The position numbers and the translations under genes are program-made. 64,000 nucleotides of DNA from contig CM060202.1 in assembly GCA_030562195.1 (NCBI GenBank), positions 11,594,001 through 11,658,000 of the forward strand. The letters run 5' to 3'. The DNA comes from Nipponacmea schrenckii (lineage: Eukaryota > Mollusca > Gastropoda > Lottiidae). Shown one piece after another: positions 39,701 to 53,090 of this stretch. Position 1 is the first letter of the stretch; each line of letters starts with the position of its first letter. The notes beneath the pieces are model-generated. The model was not told where the DNA came from. It worked only from the letters and a program-made list of their open reading frames with translations, and ran no database searches.

Positions 39701-41751
39701 ATAAGATAGGGTAAACTGTTAACTCTCCATCAAAGAAGTTCAATACCTTATGTTACAGTAACAAAGCCTCTAAGAAGTATCACAAATGTTCATAATTAAC
39801 AGAATATTTGAGTGTTTATTATACACATACAAGGCTAGAGTAAAAATCTTTAAAAGCTGAAATTTTTGCCTAAAACTAAATTTATTGCACCATAAAAAAA
39901 TATATGAGCAATATTTATTCTCCTAGCCTATGCTTTTGTTCTAGTTTTTTTTCCCTTTCCAATCCAATAGATATCATTTCTTGTAAGTCCCTCTGTAACA
40001 ACCATCCAAATATCAATGTCATATTCAACCAAACAACAAACTGGGTATATTGTAAGGTATACTGTACATTTGTATTTACCACTAAAAAGGGTTTACCAAG
40101 TTTTCACCAGTTCCAACAGTATAATTATAAGCAATACTTACTAAACCAAGAGCAATAAAAAATAACTGTACTAAATCGGTATAAGCTACTGAGATCATCT
40201 GTCCTATCATAGTATATAATACGGTAACACCAGCTGATACTAATATAGATGTTAGTACATCTAACCCTATGATTACACTAATTGTTGTACCTACAAATAA
40301 AAATAAAACACAACCATTTGAGCAACGATACAAATCAAACCTGAAGAATAAGAATGTGGCTGCACATTAAGGAATAGCTGAATTTTATTTTTGCTTTGCA
40401 GCAGTTGAGCTCATAGATAGGATCACATTCTTCTGAAGAGAAAATTAAATTCAACTCAGTTCAAACAAATTGTCCTGATGGAGATTGTGTATCTGTAACA
40501 CTATTATGTCAACAGAAAATACAGAAATCAAAATTAGAAAGAGCAGATGGAAATGGTCTCTTTTCATTTTTTTTTAGAAACCAGTAAAACTTTACCCAAG
40601 GCATTTAAAATAGAAGCTGTCCAAAATAAATCTCCAGCTAATGTGGCTAAATAAACCAGAAAAGCTGGTAAACGACCAAAATTCTCTAGAATAGGTTGTA
40701 ACATGGTTATATATTGTCTGTCTCTCATTCTACCAGCAAAGATCAATCCTCCTAGAAAATAGATCAACATACATTAAGTGGTAAGCATTACCATAATCAT
40801 TTGTGAGTAAATTGACTTAAGTTGTCAATTTTTATTATGATAATTGATACATACTACCTTGCTGTCCAAAGTAAAAGACTTAAAATTCAGAGATCCTATC
40901 AGATAAAATCCACAGTCCAGCAAACTATACACATTTTGCACTTTAACATTCCTAGAGTCATCTCTTCGGAGGTACATGACAAAGAGCATCAAAAATCCTG
41001 TTAACCATTTTATTTTCTAAATCAGAAAATCACTATACTAACCAAGTATCAAACCAATACAGATAGCAAATGGTGAGATAGTCCATGCTAACCCGAATGT
41101 AGCTATAGATTCGCTAGTTCCATTTATAAAACCACCACCTACAGCAGTTGCTGAAAAAAAAAAAAAAAAAACTTTTCAGTGAGCAATTTGAAACTCGTCT
41201 GTTCTGAAATCAACTTCAGAGGATTTGTTGTAAATCGAAAGGCCACAAATGGGTATCACTTATGTTATAAGTGTACAAATCTTTGTCACATCAATGATGT
41301 ACAAAATTACAGCATCTTTGGGTCTCATCAATGATGTAGAAAATTACAGCATCTTCGGATTTCATCAATGATGTACAAAATTACAGCATCTTCAGATCTC
41401 ATCAATGATGTACAAAATGACAGCATTTTTTGGAAAGTATACTAATAAACTTTAAAAGAGTCTTTCCCACACTGTATTTTAGTTAAATATAATATTTCTC
41501 TCTCGATTTTCTGTAATTTTGTGTGTTGTGCAAATTCTCAAAATTCTAAGAGACATACCTATCATAGTAAAGGTACCAACAATACCATGTAAACTACGAC
41601 CAGCTACAACTGATAATTCACTATTAGTATTGTTTATATCATCTTTATCTTTATATTTGACAAACCGTGCTGCTAATATACCCACTAATAATATAACTAG
41701 ATAGAATACACCAATAGATATTATTCCAGGTATATTTAAATCCATTGTCAT
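36798..41751 (-). CDS. Choline-transporter-like SLC5 family protein, copy A; 8 exons found, one expected exon missing
   Basis: Exons on the minus strand: 41751-41559, 41150-41043, 40751-40596, 40290-40142, 39692-39567, 39268-39115, 37936-37830, 37349-36798. Joined they keep frame (1545 nt, 514 aa). It is a multi-pass Na+-coupled solute symporter most like SLC5A7 (high-affinity choline transporter): [60 protein letters not shown] (Na2-site helix), [33 protein letters not shown]. The ligand is not proven; invertebrates have several CHT-like paralogues. The exon that copy B has between exons 6 and 7 (36 aa: an N-glycosylated loop and start of the next helix) is absent intact; copies of its start form an array at 38470-38945. 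Skipping it preserves phase (1 to 1) but removes half a helix. An alternative Met lies two codons later. A 5' UTR acceptor lies 7 bases before the ATG. Confidence 0.88.
37680..37765 (+). mobile_element. SINE core fragment in a copy A intron
   Basis: AGGCATCTAGTCAGGGG and CTGGCAAAATTTTCCCTTTG then CACACTGCATGGCATTTCC match the body of the full SINE (57500-57660), on the + strand, without tRNA head or tail. Confidence 0.65.
38470..38945 (-). repeat. ~60-bp tandem array carrying eight copies of a splice acceptor plus an exon start in copy A
   Basis: On the minus strand each unit reads TATATTATAG|ATTGGAGAAATG, then TTAGTATAACATCAGGATTA. The position after AG falls at 38930, 38866, 38806, 38747 (diverged), 38683, 38620, 38562 and 38504; spacing is 58-64 bp. 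Translated in the phase required after exon 6, a unit gives [10 protein letters not shown], matching the start of the sister gene's exon 7 (D-W-N-S-T) including the N-glycosylation sequon. No unit continues into the remaining ~70 nt of the expected exon. Two units share an AGGCCT variant (38771, 38831), showing that recent amplification also occurred within the array. Confidence 0.9.
41288..41427. repeat. 37-bp tandem repeat, four copies, intron 1 of copy A
   Basis: ATCAATGATGTACAAAATTA followed by CAGCATCTTCGGATTTC starts at 41290, 41327, 41364 and 41401, exactly 37 bp apart with few mismatches. Confidence 0.9.
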
Positions 41752-41840
41752 CTAATTCCTGAAAAATATTTACAATATACAATATATTATATTGTTGCCA
41801 TCTAATTCCTGAAAAATATTTACAATATACAATATATAGG
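41749..41840 (-). repeat. Duplicated splice acceptor of the first coding exon of copy A
   Basis: Minus strand: ATTGTAAATATTTTTCAG|GAATTAGATG occurs with AG at 41760-41759 (the acceptor just before the start codon) and again with AG at 41810-41809. The two ~42-bp copies lie 50 bp apart and are almost identical. Both copies contain the ATG in GAATTAGATG, but only the proximal copy continues into the transporter frame. Confidence 0.85.
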
Positions 41841-44394
41841 ATATAACAAATTCTATTTGATATTTATACAGCTCTATGTATTATATTTATAAATGTTTAT
41901 GTATTAACTTTATATATATGTTTTCCTAATTTCTTATGGGTTATTTCATCCATTCATGCCATTCATTGAGGACAACCTTTTTTTTTAGAAAAAGGAATTC
42001 TACGTTTCATATTCCATTTGGAGTATGCAGGATCATCAATAGTCATCATATCAATAAGCAGCCAACATTTCACAAAACTGCATCTTAAACTATTCATTAC
42101 AACAAAATTGAAAAAACGCCATAACTTTCAAAGTACATGTATGTAAGCTGGCGATCTGAAATTAACAGGAAACTTCGGCATTGGTCCTCCCAATATGTCA
42201 GAAAAAAAAATAGAACCCAAAAATGGATTGGCAAATTACACAAGAATTGACTCATATCTTATACCAAAATACTAACATAACAAAATAATAAATAGTGACC
42301 TGTAATAAATGGGATTACTTAAACAAATTTTTCCTTTTTAATATTGATAATACATGTACTATCAGAAAGCACTAGTTTGCTATTCATTTAACCAATCATG
42401 CCTGCTAAATCTCAGAAACAGATTTTAAGCCTAGCTCAGAGATGAAATTTGAACCTTCAAATCCGTTGGTGTCCAGAACTTAACACTGGTTAACATGACA
42501 CTTCAGACTCTGCCATATATAGAAAAGTAAGTAAAATTCTTTATTATTTTGTTCATGTTTATAATTTCTGAAGACTATAATTACATATATTCAAGATCCA
42601 AACTAACCATAAAAAGGGTGAACCTGATTTGTTTCTCTTTATCAAAACAGTTACTGTAGACTGTCAGCTTGTGGAACAAATTGTGGTAAAACTAGATCCT
42701 CACTGATCTGAAGTTTATTTAAAAATACACTCCCCTCTCCTCTAAATAATTTAAACTGCAATTTGCATGCTCTATAACCTTCGACAGAAACCATTGTGGA
42801 CAGAAAACTTGTTCAACTAGTAAATACTCATTTTAAAACCATTACCTCTCTTCGCTTCAATACACAAATAATTAGATAGATGAAAAATATATTCCTAGTA
42901 ACCTGTTTTAAACATACAAAAACCAGTAAGTGATAGATAATTATATCTATATAAATCTTTCTCTGTATTGGAAAAAAATAGGCTTTATTTTATATTCATA
43001 TACTGAGTTGGGGTTTCAACTTATTCAAAAGTTTATTATTAGTTTTATCATCTAGGTTGGTTCTGGTTTACAAATTTGATATAATTTGGGGAGATTGAAG
43101 TTATTTTTTTTTAAATGTGGTTCAATGGTTTATGATGTTTTCAAAATTGAAAGTAGATATGTTATTACTTCTTACTGTAGTTGGTAATAAAGCATTTAAA
43201 ATGAATGTATGAAAATTAATTCAAAACTATAGGAGCTATTATTTTTAATAATATACATCATGGTTGCTCATCAATTTCTAACTTGATTTTAATTTTGAAT
43301 ATATATCTGCTTAGGGGCCTACCATGTTTAACCAATGGCTGCTTTAAGTTGTATATGGTAGAATTCTTAGTTTAGGGTACAGTAGCTACCATTCTTCCAT
43401 ACATCAGAAACTATCATATTACAATTTCACTTAAGGAGGGTTGGTTTTTTACATGTGTTTCATACAGACAATCATTGCAACAGCCTAAAATACCAAACAA
43501 AGTAAAATCTTGTTCAAACATGACGTAATCTATGAATTAAGAAGATTTAGAGGTATAACATGAATAAGAATTGAAGATAGTTGAATATGTAAGTCACACG
43601 CATTGCAAGGCCAAGCATAATAAGTGAATTTCAATTAAGACATTACACAGAAGTTGGTATATTTTGGACTATGTTAGATATATAAGGCTTGTATAAGATA
43701 GTAATGGTATATGATAAATATATCTCCTTATATTACAATAGTATTATAAATATCTATTCTCAATATACCAGTGTACCTACTATATACCTGATATATTATT
43801 TGTCCAATCAATATCTGTATGACTTGAATATTGAACTCAAATATAATAGAAGTAACTATATCCTATGTCTCATCTTCAACTAAGATATCATTTAGAAATT
43901 GTCCATCAGTGATTTTGCTTGATTTTTCATTCATTTGTAGGCAAACCATAAATCTAATTTCATTATGAGAGATCCATAATACTATAGACACTTGAAATTG
44001 AGTTATAATGATTTTAGCAAATATTTAGTTTACCATTGTTAATATGTATTTGAATGAAATAAAATCTATTGATTATGCTATTATAAAAGGAGGTGTAATA
44101 TCTAATATAAAATTACTTGGGTAAAGAATACTCAGAAAATCAATAACAGAATAGCTATAAATGTCAAGAAAGTGCATATACAAGAAAACAATAGGAATAA
44201 TGGTTTGTAAGGAAAATATTTTAACATACTGTATGCCTTTCATTACTTAAATTGAATCATAGACTTTAGATAGCCCACTTCCCTTGACAGCAAACATATC
44301 AGCTTCAGTTGACAATTGAGCATTATAACATAACACAAGCTTCTCAAAACAAAATTAGCACCCATTGGCAATTAAGTATTACTTTGATGCATTA

Positions 44395-45035
44395 TAACAT
44401 CAGATAAGCTTGAATGTGACAATATAGCATCCTTTTGAATTATTCTCACCCCAGATAAGCTTGGATTTGACTGTAAGAATTATAATAACACCACACAGTT
44501 AAACTTGGAATTCGACTGTTTAGCATCCTTTAGAATTATTATAACACCAGATAAGCTTGAATTTGACTTATAGCATCCTTTAGAATTATTATAACACTAG
44601 ATACGCTTGAATTTGACTGTTTAGCATCCCTTAGAATCATTATAACACCAGATAAGCTTGAATTTGACTTATAGCATCCTTTAGAATTATTATAACACCA
44701 GATAAGCTTCAATTTGACTGTTTAGCATCCTTTAGAATCATTATAACACCAGATAAGCTTGAATTTGACTTATTGCATCCTTTAGAATCATTATAACACC
44801 AGATAAGCTTCAATTTGACTTATAGCATCCTTTAGAATCATTATAACACCAGATAAGCTTGAATTTGACTTTTTAGCATCCTTTAGAATCATTATAACAC
44901 CAGATAAGCTTGAATTTGACTTATTGCATCCTTTAGAATCATTATAACACCAGATAAGCTTCAATTTGACTTATAGCATCCTTTTGAATTATTATAACAC
45001 CAGATAAGCTTCAATTTGACAATATAGCATAGCAA
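44395..45035. repeat. ~50-bp tandem array, about 13 units
   Basis: The unit is CCAGATAAGCTTGAATTTGA then CTTATAGCATCCTTTAGAATCATTATAACA. Starts of AGATAAGCTT-like motifs fall at about 44402, 44453, 44549, 44599, 44650, 44700, 44751, 44801, 44851, 44902, 44952 and 45002, with one diverged unit near 44500. The variants GAATTTGAC/CAATTTGAC and TTATAGCATC/TTATTGCATC alternate, indicating multi-unit (about 150-bp) amplification steps. Decayed units extend to about 44270. Confidence 0.95.
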
Positions 45036-45425
45036 ATATTCTAACATCAGAAAAGGTTCATTTCCACAATTTTGTAATCATTTAGAATCATGATGAACTA
45101 CATATTTTAGTAAATTTAAGAAGAATTACTACAACATATCCTTAAATTTGACAATAAATTATCGTTTGGAAATATCATAACACAAGATAAACTTCAATTT
45201 GGCAATTTTGACATTATTTTAGTTATGGAATTTAATATAGGCTCTACTAAGTTTCAATTTGACAGATTTAAACACGCAAATTTAAAAATTATTTCACCTT
45301 TTATACTAATTCCAATTTCCAATACCCAACACACATCCAGATATTAACTCTTTATATATGTTTTTTATATAAAAACTTATAATAACAGTTCTACTAATAC
45401 AAAAATCAATAACTAACCCATAAAT

Positions 45426-45796
45426 TCATTTTATATCAAAATCACAAACAATCTAAATACTATATCAATATCACAAAAGATCTGAGTTCTATACCAATAT
45501 CACGAAAGATCTGAGTTACATATAAATATTACAAACAATTGGAATACCATATCAATATCACAAACATTTTGAGTTCCATTCAAATATCATAAAAAATCCA
45601 AATTCCATATCAATATCAAAAACAATCAGAATACCATATAAATATCACAAAAAATCTAAATACCATATCAATATCACAAACAATCTGAATTCAATATTAA
45701 TATCATGAAAGAACTGAATTCAATATCATTATCACAAACAATCTGATTTCCATATCATTATCACAAACAATCTGATTTCCATATCAATATCACACT
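45426..45796. repeat. ~29-bp degenerate tandem array, about 13 units
   Basis: The unit is approximately CCATATCAATATCACAAACA followed by ATCTGAATT, with substitutions throughout (ATCTAAATA, GATCTGAGTT and others). It follows directly after the 50-bp array region but is unrelated in sequence. Confidence 0.85.
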
Positions 45797-46616
45797 AACT
45801 CCTCCTTTATCACAACAAATCATTATTTCATATGAATATCACATTATCATCTAAAAATTCAAATCTCTTTAAAACTTATACTAATTGTTATTTAACACAA
45901 TGATTTAGTGAGTGATATATCACAACAAAATAAACAAAAAGTAGACAAACCTAACAAACATGTTTAGTAAGTACCGGAATATAAGTTATTGTTTACCTGT
46001 AGTCCTGGTCATTGATTAGTACAATACAGTCAGAGATGTGTCATAATGAAACTAGAGTATTGAACCATATAAATAATATATTCTACCTACTCATACAATA
46101 CAACATTCCACAATTCAATACTGACAAATTCAAATATTCTACAGATAAAAACGCCTTTTACTAATTATTTATTCAAATAATAAAGCCACATACAGGATTC
46201 AAATTACCAGGTATCAGAGAGGCTTTACAGACTACTCAATATATATAGCTATATGTCCAGGGGCCTTGTTCCAGTCATTTGATTGGTCACTCACACAGGT
46301 GGATTTGAAATTGTATTATCATATACAGTATTTCTTAAAATCAGGATTTATCTTATTGTCTCAGAGCAGAGTAAAAAATCCTTGAATTGTTTCGATTAGT
46401 TTTAAAATACAGGTAATAAGAACAGTTCTGTTTTGCATTGATAAAAATATTTGTTTTTATAGATAAAACTGTTTGCTTTGCTCAAACAAAAGTATAGTTT
46501 TTGTGAATAAGTCTCTAGGTTATTTGATTCACTAAACATATAAATTATTACATAAAATAATGAGAGTGGAAAATCCTGTAAAAAGCTGAGATGAATCCAA
46601 GTTTGGTAGTTCAAAT

Positions 46617-46700
46617 GGGACAATAAGCTGAGACTCTGTGTGCTACAGGCTGTGCACGTTAAAGATCACTTGACAGTTCAGAGTTTATGCTGCTGTCCAA
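46617..46700 (+). mobile_element. SINE core fragment
   Basis: GGGACAATAAGCTGAGACTC, then TGTGTGCTACAGGCTGTGCA, then CGTTAAAGATCACTTGACAG match the central core of the full SINE at 57519-57585 (GGGACAATAAACCAAGG..., TGTGCTACAGGCTGTGCACG, TTAAAGATCCCTCGACAG). Head and tail are missing or unrecognisable. Confidence 0.75.
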
Positions 46701-49700
46701 TGTGAATACCAAATATATTGGTGATCCTCTTAATTTGCCATTACTCTATTTTTCTCCTTGAACATTAACATCCTTATTACATGTATCATAAAGGGAGATA
46801 ATCTCACAAGATGGATCAGAATCAACAGAAATTGAAATTGAATATTAAGTACTTTGTGAAGGCTTTATATCAACACTTCATGTTTATGTAGGCTGATTTG
46901 AGACACTTAGTATGTTTGCATTCACAATGTCCTTTTTGAATAAATATTAGACATTGTTATTGAACATATAGGCATAGGCATATAAATACGTATATTGAAC
47001 AAAACCTGTTAAATGTTTCGGAATGTCAAATGTAGGGGAATGTCATTGAGATACACATTGTGAGATTTACTTTACACTTCCCTTAACACACTTTCAATAG
47101 TAATATTTGCAAGATATTCTAATGTGTGTTGTATCTATGTATAAATTCTATCATTATTATTATCATTTTTAGCACCATTCTAAATTCCCTGTCCAATGAA
47201 TGTGGTTTGTATTTCTGTTTTCAATGTCAAAATAAAAATATTCTCCACACAAATTTGTATTAGTTTTTATAAAGCCCATAGGCCCATACATAAAGATGTA
47301 CATAGGTGCTGTAACATTTAATTTACTTAGTAAATTTAAAGTGACAAGTTTGCCTTTCATCTGACCAATCATACCTAAGTCTCAACCTTAGTTGAAGCTA
47401 ATGAGTACGGTAATAGTGTTCACAGCACATCTTAAAAATCTGAGTCCTGAAATCAATGTGCATCCAGAATTACCTGAATTTGAAAGTTTAATATGAAGAG
47501 TCACCATACCTTGAGACTGCGATAATAATATATAGAAATGACAAATATGGTAATAGATAGTAAAATTCCTAGTTAGAGTTTTTTTTCAACAAATTATGTG
47601 ATTTTTGTATATTTCTTGTACTCCTGAAGACTATTTACTAATATTCAAGACTAAAATAAACCACCCAAAAAGGCAAACCATAGTCTTAAAGATAATGAAT
47701 TCAATTATAAAATTTAGTTACATACATACATAGAAAAAGTCAAGTCACAAGAAAAAAGAAACTTTGTCAAAAAATTTCCTAAATAAAGTATATAGTGAAG
47801 AGATTAACTTTGGTAATGAAAAACAAAAAAATAAACAAAAGAATACATACCATGGTTTTTATCACCAGAATAGATGAAGGAAAGGAGGAAAAAAAAATAT
47901 TATCATAAAGACTGACATGTCAGGTGAATAATAGAACTTGAATAAACAACATATTCAGAAAGGACAACAGGATGAAAAATGAATAAAATTTGAATGCTGA
48001 ATAAATTTTTCTATATGAAAATACACAAAAGACATCATAGGCAGATAAAGATTTCAAATAAAAGAAATACAAACTGAACGAAATGAGGAATGACAAAAAA
48101 GATTTCTAAAGGAATATAATAAATGAACAGCCAAAGACTGACAATGACTATAAGAATTGAAGAATTTTGAATAGAAGAAGGAATGAATGAATGAATAAAA
48201 AAATGTAATAATAACTATAACAACATACCTACACAAACTATATTTGTAGATTTGTTTGTCAATAATGTGTGAAATAACATGTGAATAAGTCATAAACTAA
48301 AAACTTCAAATGCTTTAAGATCACATCTCATATAAATAAATATCTCAAACTCAAATTTTAATAAAAAAAGATGCAAATAGAGCATGACAAGGTCATCAAC
48401 CTTTAAAGTACTCTCAGTTATAAAAATAAAAAACTTTCTATTAAATGTTTAAACAGGAAGATTTGTAAACTTTATCAAATGTGAAAGTAAACTATTTTTT
48501 CTTATAACAAGTATTATATTTTTTACTTATGAATCCCAAACTAAGAAATAAGCTCATATGAAAAGCTGCAATATTATTCAGCACCTTAGAATCCTCAAAT
48601 ATGCAGCTTGTAGTGAATTGAGACCTTATGAACATTTATGAACATTTATGGACATTGATACACATTTACATATTTCTTCTCCTTGAATTGAAAAAAATAG
48701 ATAACATTATGCAGTGTGCAATGAGGAAAAATTTGTCAGGACAGCAGCAATTATGATATTTTTTGAAGTACAATCAAATTCATGATCAACGTTCAAGTTT
48801 TCAAATCAGAAAACCGCTAATAAATGACAAATGAAAAAGGAGATAAAAGGAAAGGAACAAACAGTGTTTTGAAGACTTAATTCAAGGGAGCGAAAGTATA
48901 AGAGTAAACTGTGAAACAAGTTGAAAAGATGTGTTTGGCTGTAAATGTAAATACTATGTAAACTAGACTAACCTTTGACAGCCAAGTAAATTTAAAGATG
49001 AAAGTTGGTGTGAGACAGGGTTCAGCTATTTATCTTTATCTTTTTATCATTTTTATGAATAATATCACTAATTACTTTTCATCATTAAAGTTCATGGCTA
49101 TGAATACTTTCTGAAATTAAAGTTCAACTGTTTAATAAAGTTATGCATAATATTTTTTATGAACTTTCAAACTGTAAATCTCTTTAATTACTAGTTGAAC
49201 AATCGAACATTTTTTCAATGTATCTGAAAATATACACTTTTGAAGTTTGCAGTATTAACATAGTATACAATATCAATAACAGAAAATACAATTTCTTTAC
49301 CAAATTCTGTAAGCTTGTGTAGTTTCATCCAAAAATATTCGAAAGGATATAAAAACTTCTTACCATTCATATGAAGTACATCCTCTTCCTTTATAATAGC
49401 ACTTTAAGTTTCACAAATTACACGATGCACAAAAACCATGATACGATGTCACTTCACAGTATCTTATCCAACAACTGTGCATAAATGACGAAAGAACAAA
49501 CACAACACTGTTTACTACTCCAAAGCTCACATATTAATGTCTGTCTAAAAGGGGCATGCCTGAATGATCACCAAGACTCATGTCAACAAATTGAAAAGGT
49601 GTAAAGTTGGGTTTTAGAATAATAATGATCGGGTTGTAAGAAGAAAAATCTAAGGGCAATAATATGTGTACTTGACATACTTATCTACTTTATCTTGTTG

Positions 49701-51829
49701 AAGTAAAGTGACATTCAAAATATTCATTGGAAAACTGAACTTTCCCTTCACTAACTAACATACATCAATGTCACTTTAATAGTGTATACTAATATAAATA
49801 AGTTTAATTAATACAGGGTAAACTGCTGACTGTGTAAAATTGTCCAGTCCAATATGGAATACATGTACATGTATATGAATTAATCTTAAACCCATTTAAA
49901 GGGAAGGTTTAGTCTTATTTTGGATTTCTTCAGTTGTCAAGGTTTGATTGGCACTTGACCAAAAGTAGAAATAGAAACTTTTTCTCCGTTTTTCGGATCC
50001 TCAAAATTTAGTTATTTTCTTAATTAATTTTTTAATTCCTTATTTTCATTGTTAATATTCAAATTATGAATAATATCATTATCAGACAGAGAAGATGTAC
50101 AAATATTGTTTGTCTAATATTCATCCATTATCTTGCATATATTCATAAACATAATGGTTGAAATAAATTAAATTAATCTAAGCAAAGTTAGAGAAGAGGA
50201 TGTGAATTTATGTAGGTGGGCATCTTCACAATGTCAAACCATTAAAATCTTTATCTTATACCTTGATTTCAATAGGCACCTTTTGTAGAGTCTTCTGATG
50301 CCTGTTCTCTCTGGCATAGAGTTCAATCAAATAGATGCATTCTGGGTTACAAGAACAAACAATATGTATTCAAGGGCTTAAAAACTTAAAATTGTGAAGA
50401 TATATAAGACAAAGTTTGGTATGACTTGACATTGTGAAGATGTATAAGAGTTCAGAATAGCTTGACATTGCAATGAAGCTAGGTGGGATAATACATATAC
50501 ATATAGATATGTGTGGGAGTTTAAATATATTGTTTAAAACAGGTTGTAAAACAGCTTTCATAACAAATGTAAATAGAAAGAAAGAAAGACAGGACAGTCT
50601 ATTGACAGCTTACTTTTTTTTTTATGAAATCTCTTCATGAGATTTAAGCATAAACAAGTGGCTGCCTAGTAAGATATGCCCACTTCCCAGATCATTTCTG
50701 TTTCAATTCATAGTATGAATTACATATGAATTTCATACAAAATCAAAAACTGTTCATAGAAAAATTGCCAAATTTGAACTGGACAAAGATCTCATCAATA
50801 TAAATGATCACATCATATTCCATTAAAATCAGATAAAACTGTTTTCTCTATTGTGTTCACAAGCAAATTGTGGACAGAAAGAATGGAATGACAAGATGAC
50901 TGGAATCTGCAACCACATTATAATGCTGGTGTAAACAAAAGTCAAAAAAGAAAAAATATAGTTTAATAACAACCAACAAAATCAATTACATTGATGAGTT
51001 ACAATGAAAAATATGAAGCTTTTATGACTATAAATGATAAGGACTTCTGAATGTTTCTACCAAAAACAATCACTGTCCTTTATTATTGAATCACACCTTA
51101 CAATATACAAATATCAAAATTCTCACTGAAAATAATTAAAGTAATACTTTGAACTGTACACGGCAGATATGAAATCATTCTCTTATTTTAAATAGATTTG
51201 GAGACCATAAAAAATGTGCACTATACATGCAAATATGACAGAGTTTTCTGACTGATAAATTGAATGGTGTAAATTGTTGATTTTAGTGTCCCTGATACAC
51301 ATTAAAAGTTTAGGAAACCTCTTTCGAATCTCTTAAAGAAATTTTGAGTGCCCTTATATGTGGGTAATGTTATTTTAACCAAAATTTGCCTGAATATGGT
51401 TCAAGAGTAAAATGTTAATATCCAAAAACATTTCTTGAAAGATACAAATTATTCTACAGAATTCTCAAATAAATAATACTAAATAAATACACAGAGATCA
51501 TTATAAAACAAACAAAAACAAACAAATCTATATAAATATATTTTGACTGGATCCTATAAATAGGTATGGAATTCAGCTAAGACTCTTTAAAATTATACAG
51601 TTATACATCTTATATGCATGCAGAAACCAAAGATTGTTGGCACAAAAAACTGTCTCAAAAGAGACATCAAAACTTGATCAAACAAAGCAAAGGCAATAAC
51701 TTCCACAATCGCACATGTTATCATGATTTGTTGCTGCAAATTTGGGACGTTCAACTTTGGGGAATAAAAATATTAAACCCATTTCAATTGTGTTAAGGTG
51801 TGTCCCATTTTATATATTTTTTATTTCGG

Positions 51830-52210
51830 TGATTCTACCCAGTCAAGGGCAATAACTCACAAACCGTTCATCAAAAAATCGTCAAATTTGAACCTGACTG
51901 CCATCTTATCAATTCAAATGCTCACACCAAGTTTCATTAAAATCCATTGAGCTTTTATTGCACCCCCAATCAAATTTTAACCTGATTCACTAAGTCAAGG
52001 GTAATAATTCAAAAAATGTTCACCGAAAAATCGTTATTTTCAATTATAAATTCCTATGCTCACACCAAGTTTGATAAAAATACATTGAAAATTGTAGCTT
52101 TTATTGTGTCTACAACAAATATAGAGGCAGGGTCAATAATCTTCGTCTACAACAAAGTTGACAGACGGACTGACGGTAGGTGCAACGACAATATACATCC
52201 ACATATTCAT
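51830..52210. repeat. Dispersed repeat-like block, unclassified
   Basis: Phrases such as CAGTCAAGGGCAATAACTCA, AAAAATCGTCAAATTTGAAC and GCTCACACCAAGTTTCATTA occur twice with variation (about 51840-51940 and 51993-52080). The block ends near GACAGACGGACTGACGG. It resembles the block at 35.66-36.13 kb. No coding potential is evident. Confidence 0.45.
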
Positions 52211-53090
52211 GTGGGCGTACAAAAATTCAAAATCTCTCCAAAAAATACATAAAACTTTCAAAATCTTAAAAAAAATATATATGGCAGATATTTTGTTTCT
52301 TTGGTTTGTGGAGTTTATTTTTTTCATATGTAGGTGGAGAAGAGTGTGGGAAAAATTTAATATGCAAATTACCTAAATACTCTCATACAATCATCGATTT
52401 AGTTTTTTAACATAACATTCTTGTGACTAGTTAACTTGATGCTATTATCTAAGTCATTAAAATATTCCATTAAATACTTTAGTTTGAGATTTGATTGCAA
52501 CACATGTGGATATTTACGTAACGCCATTCAAAAAATCTGTCCACAAATTTGCATTAAGTTTGTGAACTTGCCTTGTAGTTTAAAGAGTCTAACCGGGAAT
52601 CAAATCGCAAACTAATACCAACTTGCAAATTAACGCTGTCTCATGTAACTCAGTTATGCCGCCAATTTACATCAGGTGGCGCTTGAATCAATACCAACTC
52701 ACAATTAAACACCTTCTCATAGAAAATTAGTTATGCCATGAACTTACACCGACTTAAGATTTCTTTCTTAAGACTCCTTAGCAAGTTGGCAATCTTATTG
52801 CAACTCTGTGAACTGACTTTTTGTATGATTGGTGATCCATAGATATTGATTGTAATATTACATTAAATTACATTGTCTAGTCTACATTTAATAGTATGAA
52901 AATGTTTTTAAATATGATATTTCCAACACTTATCTTGATCTTAAGTAAACATACACATATATGGATCTATTTGCTAAGGATATATGTTTTTGGGCTTCAA
53001 CTAAGTCTTTTCATTGATAGTCGACCGCTGTATTACTACTCACTTTCATATAACAAACAGGTCAACAAACTAAATATTTCATAAAAGTCC

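Larger units (their letters stand above)
41841..53090. other. Repeat-rich, apparently non-coding interval between the two transporter genes
   Basis: No exon with recognisable protein was found on either strand over 11 kb. It must contain the 5' UTR exon(s) and promoter of copy A, because its first coding exon starts at an acceptor. One donor-like candidate on the minus strand is CTACAG|GTAAAC at about 45994-46003. Landmarks are the 50-bp array (44.4-45.0 kb), the 29-bp array (45.4-45.8 kb), a SINE core fragment (46.6 kb) and dispersed-repeat-like blocks (50.85 and 51.8-52.2 kb). Confidence 0.45.

Noticed and set aside
45990..46010. Minus-strand donor CTACAG|GTAAAC as the 5' UTR exon end of transporter A
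   Set aside because: Plausible but without an independent sign of an exon or promoter next to it; kept only as a candidate.
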